Source of the DNA: an uncultured Myxococcales bacterium
GTDB lineage: Bacteria; Myxococcota_A; Bradymonadia; Bradymonadales; Bradymonadaceae
Direction of reading: 5' to 3'
Assembly: GCA_913058025.1 (NCBI GenBank)
Contig: CAJXPN010000358.1
Coordinates: forward strand, 1-5,566
DNA: 5,566 bases
The notes under the pieces are model-generated. The model was not told where the DNA came from. It saw only the letters and a list, made by a program, of their open reading frames with translations, and did not search any database. A program made the translations under genes and the position numbers. This document shows positions 1 through 5,566 of the stretch, in pieces; positions within the stretch are counted from its first letter, which is position 1, and each line of letters starts with the position of its first letter.

Positions 1-810
1 CTCCTCCACGTTGGAGATGAGCTCGAGATCGTACTCGGACTCGGGCGAGAAGGCTTCGGAGATCACCTCTTCCGCGACCTCCTCGTCGCGGGCGTCCGGG
101 ACCTTGATCTTGGGCCGCGACAGCGACGGCAGCTTGAGCGAGGGACCGGCGGCTTGCGGCGTGGGCTTCTTGCTGGACCCGGGGAGCTCGAGGGAGGTCG
201 TGACCGGGCGCGCGCGCTCGGTGGTGGAGGGCTCGGAGAGCGACTCGAGCGAGCTCCGGAGATCGGAGAGCGGAGGCAAGCTCGCCGCGGACTTCGACCT
301 GTCCCTCGGAGAGGACGCGTCTTTCTTTCGCTTCCGAATACCGAACGGCTTGGGCGCGCTCTTCTTGTCGATGATGTGGGCGAGCGCGCCACGATCGATC
401 GATCGAGTGGCGTTCTGGCTCTCGTCCGTGGGGGCGTCCCGCGTGAGGATCTTGAGCTCCTGGGACTCCGTGAGCGCCCTGAGGCTCGCGCGGTCGATCA
501 TCGCGGTCGGGTCGTCGGCAGGCTCGGAGACCTCGGAGATGGGCTCTTCGCCTGCGAGCGTCGTCTCGTCCCTGGACGCCTCTACCTCCGGGAACCCTTC
601 GAAAGCGGAGGCCCCAGCGAGGAGATCGTCGCGGCTCACCCCAGGGTTGGTCGCGTCTTCCTGCGGTGCCCTCTCGTCGACCTCGCCGCCTCTGAGCTTC
701 GCGGCCATGTGCTCGGACGAGGAGCGGAGCGCGTCGAGCTCCACTCCCGAGAGCTCGACGGTGTAGTCGGGTGGGCTCGCAGGCTTGCCGCCTTCGGATT
801 CATCGGACAT
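1..810 (-). CDS. Hypothetical low-complexity charged protein, N-terminal part (3' end beyond window)
   Basis: I do not recognise this gene. The minus strand is open without a stop from the ATG at 810-808 to the left edge, giving 270 residues, so the C-terminus lies outside the window. The product starts MSDESEGGKP and looks mostly disordered: rich in Ser, Glu, Asp, Pro and Ala, with no signal peptide or membrane segment. A basic patch (IRKRKK, residues 158-163) is followed by a Ser/Pro/Lys-rich stretch (about 165-235), then an acidic stretch near 242-270. A short motif occurs twice: TAMIDRASLRAL (102-113) and TRSIDRGALAHI (135-146). An in-frame upstream ATG at 843-841 would add 11 residues (MERACHRHEYP); neither start has a strong ribosome site, and I prefer 810 because the acidic/Ser-rich composition begins there. 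It is transcribed divergently from prfC. The opposite-strand frame over this stretch is also open but has no plausible protein character. A structured domain may follow off the edge; function unknown. Confidence 0.72.
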   Translation of the reverse strand, partial: MSDESEGGKPASPPDYTVELSGVELDALRSSSEHMAAKLRGGEVDERAPQEDATNPGVSRDDLLAGASAFEGFPEVEASRDETTLAGEEPISEVSEPADDPTAMIDRASLRALTESQELKILTRDAPTDESQNATRSIDRGALAHIIDKKSAPKPFGIRKRKKDASSPRDRSKSAASLPPLSDLRSSLESLSEPSTTERARPVTTSLELPGSSKKPTPQAAGPSLKLPSLSRPKIKVPDARDEEVAEEVISEAFSPESEYDLELISNVEE

Positions 811-1017
811 CGGATACTCGTGACGATGACAGGCTCGCTCCATTGCGAGCTCATGGTTTCATTGCACCTGAACGAATCAGCGTATCACGACGAAGCCCAC
901 CCCCGCTACGCGCGCGCAATCTGGGGGCGAGTGACAAGCGACACGTGCTCCGCTAGAACGACGCAAGCCCGCGTCGCGGACGCGCTCCGTAAACCCACAG
1001 ACACGAAGCCAAAGATC
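811..1017. promoter_or_regulatory. Divergent intergenic region between the minus-strand gene and prfC
   Basis: This 207-base gap separates two genes read outward in opposite directions, so it should hold the promoters for both. A rightward sigma-70-like promoter can be picked out (931-959, listed separately). No convincing leftward -35/-10 pair was found. A 13-base inverted repeat, GCGTC-GCG-GACGC, lies at 971-983, just downstream of the predicted rightward transcription start. It is short and may be chance in DNA this GC-rich. No tRNA, small RNA or terminator was recognised. Confidence 0.6.
931..959 (+). promoter_or_regulatory. Predicted sigma-70-type promoter of prfC
   Basis: GTGACA at 931-936 matches the -35 consensus TTGACA at five of six bases. 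After an exact 17-base spacer, TAGAAC at 954-959 matches the -10 consensus TATAAT at four of six. Transcription would start near 966, leaving a leader of about 50 bases before the prfC ATG. In such GC-rich DNA this pairing with ideal spacing is notable, but it is a consensus match read by eye, not a mapped start. Confidence 0.45.
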
Positions 1018-2652
1018 ATGTCCATCTCTCCAGAGAAGCTCGCGACTGAAGTCGAACGCCGGCGCACGTTCGCCATCATCTCGCACCCCGACGCAGGCAA
1101 GACCACGCTCACCGAGAAGCTGCTGCTCTACGGCGGAGCGATCCACCTGGCGGGTTCGGTGAAGTCGAGGCGAGCGGCCAAGCACGCCGTGAGTGACTGG
1201 ATGGAGCTCGAGAAGCAGCGCGGCATCTCGATCACGTCGTCCGTGCTCCAGTTCGAGTACGAAGGCCACGCGGTCAACCTGCTCGACACGCCGGGCCACG
1301 CCGACTTCTCGGAGGACACCTACCGCACGCTCTCGGCCGCCGACTCGGCGGTCATGCTCATCGACGTGGCCAAGGGCGTCGAGCCCCAGACCGAGAAGCT
1401 CTTCAAGGTCTGCCGGATGCGCAAGCTCCCGATCTTCACCTTCGTGAACAAGCTCGACCGCATCGGCCGGCCGCCGCTCGACCTCATCGAGGAGATCGAG
1501 TCGCTGCTCAAGATGCGCTGCTGCCCGATCAACTGGCCGCTGGGTCAGGGCCGCGAGTTCCGAGGCGTGTACGACCGGATCAACAAGGAGGTCGTGCTCT
1601 TCAACGCCGACGGCTCGCACGGCGAGTCCGTCGTGGACCTCGAGCGCGTGCCGATCGACCACCCGCGCGTGCGTGAGGTCCTGAGCCCGACACGCTACGA
1701 GAACTTCCGCGAGGAGATCGAGCTGCTCGACATCGCCGGCGACCCGTTCGACATCGAGCGCGTGCGCTCGGGCGACCTCTCGCCGATGTTCTTCGGCAGC
1801 GCGATGACCAACTTCGGCGTCGAGTCGTTCCTCGAGCACTTCCTGGACATGGCGCCCAACCCCGTCGAGTCCAACGTCAACGGCGTCGACCCGAAGGACC
1901 CCGCGTTCTCCGCGTTCGTGTTCAAGATCCAGGCGAACATGAACCCGTCGCACCGCGACCGCATCGCGTTCATGCGCGTCACCAGCGGCTGCTACCAGCG
2001 CGACATGCAGGCCAAGCTGGCCCGCACGGGCCGCCAGATCAAGCTCGCCTACCCCCAGGGGTTCATGGCCAACGACCGCGCCGTCCTCGAGGAGGCCTTC
2101 GCCGGCGACATCCTGGGCCTCTACGACCCCGGCATGTTCCGCATCGGCGACACGCTCTCCAACGGCGCCGAGATCTCCTCGCCCAACATCCCGAGGTTCA
2201 GCCCGGAGCACTTCGCGATCGTCGAGATCACCGACGCGCTCAAGCGCAAGGCGCTCGTCAAGGGCCTCGACCAGCTCTCCGAGGAGGGCACGATCCAGGT
2301 CTTCAAGCAGCCCTTCCTGGGCGACAAGGACGCCGTCGTCGGCGCCGTGGGTATGCTCCAGTTCGAGGTCCTCAAGTTCCGCCTCGAGCACGAGTACCGC
2401 GTCCCCGTCCGCCTCCGCACGCTGACCTACGCGCACGCGCGCTGGGTCGACGGCGAGCCCTACGACGAGTCCGCCTTCGATCGCCTCGACTACTGCATGG
2501 CCTTGCGCGATCGCGACGACCTGCCGATCCTGCTCTTCCGCAACGACTGGGCCCTGAGCTACTGCCGCGGCAACTACCCCCAGCTCGAGTTCCTGCCCAA
2601 CCCCCCGGGCACGCCCGGGCTCGCCGAGCTCCACGGCAACGGCTGGATCTGA
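1018..2652 (+). CDS. prfC: Peptide chain release factor 3 (RF3), translational GTPase
   Basis: RF3 is a cytoplasmic GTPase that binds the ribosome after peptide release and removes RF1 or RF2 from the A site, speeding recycling. The product is 544 residues, close to the 529 of the E. coli protein. The GTPase domain spans about 1-285: P-loop SHPDAGKTT (22-30), switch I RGISIT (68-73), DTPGH (90-94), NKLD (144-147) and GSA (260-262). The stretches SVKSRRAAKHAVSDWMELEK (47-66) and DFSEDTYRTL (96-105) are typical of RF3 rather than EF-G. A beta-barrel domain follows from about 296, and the RF3-type C-terminal domain includes GAVGMLQFEV (from 442). The frame is open far upstream to 154, but the ATG at 1018 places the P-loop at the usual distance from the N-terminus. 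The ribosome site is weak (GAAG at 1005-1008). The last 15 or so residues, after the Pro/Gly-rich NPPGTPG, look like a small extension. No key residue is missing. Confidence 0.97.
   Translation: MSISPEKLATEVERRRTFAIISHPDAGKTTLTEKLLLYGGAIHLAGSVKSRRAAKHAVSDWMELEKQRGISITSSVLQFEYEGHAVNLLDTPGHADFSEDTYRTLSAADSAVMLIDVAKGVEPQTEKLFKVCRMRKLPIFTFVNKLDRIGRPPLDLIEEIESLLKMRCCPINWPLGQGREFRGVYDRINKEVVLFNADGSHGESVVDLERVPIDHPRVREVLSPTRYENFREEIELLDIAGDPFDIERVRSGDLSPMFFGSAMTNFGVESFLEHFLDMAPNPVESNVNGVDPKDPAFSAFVFKIQANMNPSHRDRIAFMRVTSGCYQRDMQAKLARTGRQIKLAYPQGFMANDRAVLEEAFAGDILGLYDPGMFRIGDTLSNGAEISSPNIPRFSPEHFAIVEITDALKRKALVKGLDQLSEEGTIQVFKQPFLGDKDAVVGAVGMLQFEVLKFRLEHEYRVPVRLRTLTYAHARWVDGEPYDESAFDRLDYCMALRDRDDLPILLFRNDWALSYCRGNYPQLEFLPNPPGTPGLAELHGNGWI
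2604..2619 (+). repeat. GC-only inverted repeat inside the prfC 3' end
   Basis: CCCGGGC at 2604-2610 and GCCCGGG at 2613-2619 are perfect inverted arms separated by two bases. They encode part of the PGTPG segment about 30 bases before the prfC stop. The RNA could form a compact hairpin, but no U-tract follows and the reading frame runs through it, so I do not call it a terminator. It may simply reflect the Pro/Gly codons. Confidence 0.3.
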
Positions 2653-2675
2653 GGCGGCCCGACTCGACCGAACAC

Positions 2676-2679
2676 GGAG
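2676..2679 (+). promoter_or_regulatory. Shine-Dalgarno GGAG that fixes a GTG start
   Basis: GGAG ends nine bases before the GTG at 2689. The in-frame ATG at 2698 would lie 18 bases away, which is too far. The out-of-frame ATG at 2684 would lie only four bases away and is in a different frame. The spacing therefore supports GTG 2689 as the start of the downstream membrane protein. Confidence 0.65.
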
Positions 2680-2688
2680 TGACATGAC

Positions 2689-4344
2689 GTGGCGACGATG
2701 TACTTCCTGTTCAGCGTGATCATCCCGGGGCTCGTGATCGCCGCGATCATCGCCGCCCTCGTCATGGTGACGCGTGGCATCATCCAGCGTCACAGAGTCT
2801 CACTACGGCTAGGGATCGAGCGCACGTATGAGCGCCTCGGGTTCGAGGACCCCGAGGCGCACGACGGGCACCTGCTCCGCAGTAAGGGCACGGTCGGCGG
2901 CATCGAGGGGTGCTTCATCGACGCCCGCTACGCCACCCAGGGGCTCGCGGTCATCGACCTCACCCTCCACGTGCCGCTCCAGGCGCTCGGGATCCCGAAG
3001 GGCGTCAGCCTGGAGGTCACCAGCCTCTCCCACCAGCCCCCACCCGTCCGTTCGGCCGAGGGCACCTACATGAACCGGGTGCTCTCGACGGACAGCACGA
3101 TCACGCTCGGCTGGAACAAGCACGCGCTCACAGGGCCGATCGGCGAGCTCCTCGGTGTCGCATCTCCAGACGCTCACGCCAAGCTCACCGAGCTCGACGC
3201 GTTCTACACCGAACCTCTCACCGCCCTGCTCATCGAGGGCGACTGGGTCGTGCTCAAGCGCTCCGTGACTCAGCAGGCGATGTCCTCACGTCAGGCCAAG
3301 GAGGGGGAGGGGCTCGAGATCTTCCTCACCCAGCTCGTTCAGCAGACCTCCGAGCTCGCGCGCTCGTTCTCCTGGGATTGGGAGCGCCCCGAGGACCTGT
3401 ACGAGGCTCTGTTCATGAGGAGTTCACCCTTCACGCCCCACCGAGAGCAGGCGCTCTCGACGCTGCTCACGACGTTCCGCGGCTCCGAGGCCTCCGAGCG
3501 CATCTGGAGCTTCGCGCTCGAGCGGGGCAACCTCCACGACGTCGTGCTGGCCATCAACACCGACCAGGCGCGCGCGCTCGACGAGATCACCGACGACCGC
3601 TTCGTCACCTTCGTCAACACGCTCATCGACTCCTCCGACGCGTTCGACGTCTCCGCCCTGCCCAACCTCGCCGCGCAGCGCTTCGACTACTCCGCGCTCC
3701 TGAACACACGCATGTCCTGGGGGATGCGCAAGGCCCTGCTCATGCTCTGGCTCGGCACGATCGACCCCTCCCACGACGAGTTCAACGCCCACATCGCCAA
3801 GCTCCCGACCACGCTCCGCCCAAGCGAGCGCCGAGAGCTGCTCGACGTCTTCACCAAGCAGCCGTCTACCGCGAGCCAGTCGATCGCACCCGTCTACGCC
3901 TCGTGGGTCGCCGCGGGTGAGCCCATCGAGCACTCCGAGCTCCAGGCGCTCATGGCCGCGTACGTCGCGCTCGCGCGCTCACTCGACGAGCAACGGCTCG
4001 ACGCGATCGCCCGGGAGAACGAGATCGAGCCGCTGCTCATCGTGATCCTCGAGCGCAACCTCCAGGTCGCATCGGCCGCGGCGCGCGCGCTCGGCAGCTT
4101 CGGCTCGGCCGCGGCCATACCCGCGCTCACCGACATCATCGAACGCTCGGGCCAGACGCTCGTGGGACAGGGCGCCGAGGCCAAGGCCGCGCGCGAAGCG
4201 GTCGTCGAGCGGCTACGACGCGACCCGACCTCGGGCGGCCTCTCCGTGAGCGTCGAGCCGGACGCCAGAGGCGCCCTCTCTCGCGCCGAGGGCGAGGCCG
4301 GCGGCCTCGCCCTCGCCCCGCCTGACGACGAGAGCGGCGCGTGA
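2689..4344 (+). CDS. Membrane-anchored protein of unknown function with C-terminal HEAT-like repeat
   Basis: The family is not recognised. The product is 551 residues, starting at a GTG placed by the upstream GGAG. Residues 5-27 form one hydrophobic helix, followed at once by a basic stretch (R29, R34, H35, R36, R41). By the positive-inside rule this suggests an N-terminal anchor with the rest in the cytoplasm. Residues 40-200 look beta-rich, with a strand GLAVIDLT at 85-92. From about 205 the protein is mostly helical, including EIFLTQLVQQ (210-219) and a segment rich in Leu, Arg and Glu to about 390. Residues 445-487 resemble a HEAT repeat (IEPLLIVILE, then AAARALGSFGSAAAIPALTDII). The last 50 or so residues are Ala/Gly/Glu-rich and probably flexible. 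No catalytic motif was seen. It begins 36 bases after prfC without an intervening terminator and ends overlapping the next gene by four bases. A scaffold or protein-interaction role is inferred only from the HEAT-like part. Confidence 0.85.
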   Translation: MATMYFLFSVIIPGLVIAAIIAALVMVTRGIIQRHRVSLRLGIERTYERLGFEDPEAHDGHLLRSKGTVGGIEGCFIDARYATQGLAVIDLTLHVPLQALGIPKGVSLEVTSLSHQPPPVRSAEGTYMNRVLSTDSTITLGWNKHALTGPIGELLGVASPDAHAKLTELDAFYTEPLTALLIEGDWVVLKRSVTQQAMSSRQAKEGEGLEIFLTQLVQQTSELARSFSWDWERPEDLYEALFMRSSPFTPHREQALSTLLTTFRGSEASERIWSFALERGNLHDVVLAINTDQARALDEITDDRFVTFVNTLIDSSDAFDVSALPNLAAQRFDYSALLNTRMSWGMRKALLMLWLGTIDPSHDEFNAHIAKLPTTLRPSERRELLDVFTKQPSTASQSIAPVYASWVAAGEPIEHSELQALMAAYVALARSLDEQRLDAIARENEIEPLLIVILERNLQVASAAARALGSFGSAAAIPALTDIIERSGQTLVGQGAEAKAAREAVVERLRRDPTSGGLSVSVEPDARGALSRAEGEAGGLALAPPDDESGA

Positions 4345-5517
4345 GCGGCGCGGGCGCCATAGTGGTCCTGCTGTTGAGCCTCGTCGGGGCAGCCTTCTTC
4401 GTGGTGACGCGCACACAGGAGCGCAACCGAGACCGCGCGCTCCTGCTCATCCACGAGCCGTTCGTCGGCGACGCCCGACGCGCGCTCGAGCCGCTCGAGC
4501 TCGCGCACGTCGAGGACGTGCGCTCGCCGGGTGAGCCGCGCCTCGAGATCACGTTCCCATCGAGCAGGCACCGGAGCGTCGTGCGCGTCCGGCGAGACAT
4601 CAGCGGCGCGCTCGTGGTCGACCTCACGACCCCCATCCGCGACGCCGTCCCCTCGATGCTCAGCATCCGCTCGGTCGCCTCGGTTCGGCACATCCACGTC
4701 GGCAAGGAGCGCGTCACGCAGCGCACGCTCGACCTGGACAGCGGCGACATGACGCTGGCCTATGGCGGCCAGAGCGTGACCGCCCGGCTCGCTGACCTCA
4801 TGCACGCGCTCACCCCCGAGCTGCTCGAGGGCCTGCGCGCCGAGGCCTCCGTGCACCGCGCCCGCGTCGAGTCGGTCGTCGTGGCGAACTCACACCTCGA
4901 GCTCGAGGTGGTCTACCCCGGCGCGGAGACCACCCGCCTCGCGGCGCTGGTGAAGCGCCTCGTGGACTGGAGCGCGCACGCCCACATCGAGTCCCCTTCA
5001 CCCGGCGCGTTCTGGCGCCGCCTGTACTTCAAGGCGCCCGCGAACAGCGCGGCCCGGCTGGGCGCGCTCTCGAGCCTCATGGGGCACGCGCCCGACTCCG
5101 ACGAGGCGCGCGACCTCCACGCGCACGTGCTCGAGCGCGAGGGCACCGAGGCGCTCTACGCCCTCTACACCAGCTCGCCTCACCCGTTCTTCTCCAGGAT
5201 GAGCGGCCCCAGGCTCCAGGCCTTCCTGGGCCACCTGCTCTCCAGAGGCGATCACCCGCTCAGCGCGATCCCCGCGACCGCGTTCACCCAACTGGACGCG
5301 CGCGCGCTGGGAGCGCGCGCGCTCCCGGCGTCTCTGCGGATCGAGGTCTTCGAGCGGCTCGACGACACCGACGAGGCGATTGCCGGCCACGCGGCGACCC
5401 TCTACTCGGCCCTCTCGGACCAGGAGCGCGGCGACCTCCTCGCGCGCACGAAGGAGCCGAACCTGAGCCGCGTCACGCCCGCGCTCATCGACGCCGCGAG
5501 GGCGCTCGGTGTCGTCC
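4341..5517 (+). CDS. Membrane-anchored protein of unknown function, paralogue of the preceding gene (3' end missing)
   Basis: The first 392 complete codons of an unrecognised gene. The GTG start overlaps the previous TGA (GTGA, 4341-4344), suggesting translational coupling; only a weak purine run (GAGAG, 4330-4334) precedes it. Residues 6-22 form a hydrophobic helix followed by the charged TRTQERNRDR (23-32), so the bulk is predicted to be cytoplasmic. The protein parallels its neighbour in order: anchor, basic exit, beta-rich part with GALVVDLT (89-96), then a helical part. The helical parts align without gaps over PGAFWRRLYFKAPANSAARL (221-240) and on to VLERE (263-267), at a constant offset of 13 residues from the neighbour. 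Identity is low, so the duplication is old. The true sequence stops at about 5517, where adapter begins. The frame continues through the adapter without a stop, so residues VSYTHLRAHETGRNL at the end of a naive translation are artefact. If it matches its neighbour's architecture, about 140 residues are missing, including any HEAT-like repeat. Confidence 0.85.
5309..5326. repeat. Perfect 18-base palindrome inside coding sequence
   Basis: The sequence GGGAGCGCGCGCGCTCCC is its own reverse complement. It lies within the second membrane protein gene and encodes part of ALGARALP. Its core is a GC alternation that arises easily from Ala and Arg codons in GC-rich DNA, so a regulatory role is doubtful. 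Confidence 0.35.
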
Positions 5518-5566
5518 CTGTCTCTTATACACATCTCCGAGCCCACGAGACAGGCAGAAATCTCGT
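5518..5566 (+). other. Nextera transposase adapter, i7 index and P7 start (sequencing artefact)
   Basis: The last 49 bases are not genomic. Positions 5518-5536 are the 19-base Tn5 mosaic end CTGTCTCTTATACACATCT. Positions 5537-5551 (CCGAGCCCACGAGAC) are the rest of the Nextera read-2 adapter. Positions 5552-5559 (AGGCAGAA) match the Nextera i7 index usually called N703. Positions 5560-5566 (ATCTCGT) are the first bases of the P7 flow-cell sequence in read-through orientation. All parts are in the exact order expected when a read runs past a short insert. The mosaic end alone could suggest a transposon, but the index and P7 bases rule that out. One or two boundary bases (near 5517-5519) could be shared by chance with the genome. 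Confidence 0.98.

Noticed and set aside
11..766. A 251-codon plus-strand open frame opposite the left-hand gene
   Set aside because: It is a Ser/Ala/Gly-rich shadow. The minus-strand frame starts beside the divergent promoter region and has the more protein-like charged composition with repeated motifs.
862..888. A second possible promoter, TTGCAC-N15-TATCAC, facing prfC
   Set aside because: Its 15-base spacer is short and its two boxes match the consensus less well than the 931-959 candidate.
154..1017. Extending prfC upstream along its open frame to 154
   Set aside because: It would add 288 residues with no resemblance to RF3 and overlap the divergent gene and promoter. The ATG at 1018 gives the normal RF3 N-terminus.
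2604..2619. GC hairpin at the end of prfC as an intrinsic terminator
   Set aside because: It lies before the stop codon and has no U-tract after it.
877..2793. A 638-codon open frame on the minus strand lying over prfC
   Set aside because: Its composition (Val, Glu, Leu, Asp, Arg, Ala, Gly and His in monotonous mixture) is what the complement of GC-rich codons gives. The plus strand there encodes a complete, well-conserved RF3.
5518..5536. Tn5 mosaic end as evidence for a real transposon insertion
   Set aside because: It is followed directly by synthetic adapter, index and P7 bases, so it comes from library preparation.
4998..5546. A minus-strand frame starting MGSEMCIRDR
   Set aside because: Its first codons come from the reverse complement of the Nextera adapter, and the rest is antisense to the second membrane-protein gene.
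1..5566. CRISPR arrays, tRNA or rRNA genes, insertion sequences, phage or toxin-antitoxin genes
   Set aside because: I looked for regular repeats, RNA-gene landmarks and transposase or integrase motifs on both strands and saw none.

Overview
This window reads as a piece of bacterial chromosome assembled from Illumina/Nextera data. The DNA is GC-rich, most third codon positions are G or C, and long spurious open frames occur on both strands. The high GC, the low-complexity acidic/serine-rich protein on the minus strand, and the two unrecognised single-span membrane proteins would fit a myxobacterium-like (Myxococcota/deltaproteobacterial) genome. That placement is a low-confidence inference; nothing here fixes the taxon.

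Layout, left to right. (1) Positions 1-810, minus strand: the first 270 codons of a gene that runs off the left edge. Its product is disordered, charged and without a recognisable fold, but it carries a duplicated short IDRxxL motif. (2) Positions 811-1017: a divergent intergenic region with a good sigma-70-like promoter facing right. (3) Positions 1018-2652, plus strand: prfC, encoding peptide chain release factor 3, with all GTPase motifs intact. (4) Positions 2689-4344, plus strand: a membrane-anchored protein of unknown function with a C-terminal HEAT-like repeat, started by GTG behind a clear GGAG. (5) Positions 4341-5517, plus strand: a second membrane-anchored protein, started by a GTG that overlaps the previous stop codon. 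It is a diverged, largely colinear paralogue of gene 4 and is cut off on the right. (6) Positions 5518-5566: not genomic. This is Nextera transposase adapter, an i7 index and the start of the P7 sequence, left on the contig end.

The three plus-strand genes are closely spaced (36-nt gap, then a 4-nt overlap) with no terminator visible between them, so they may form one transcript. RF3 acts in translation termination and ribosome recycling. No functional link between it and the two membrane proteins can be read from the sequence. The tandem paralogues are the most biologically interesting part. The adapter is the most important practical point, because the last frame runs through it without a stop and would give a false C-terminus.
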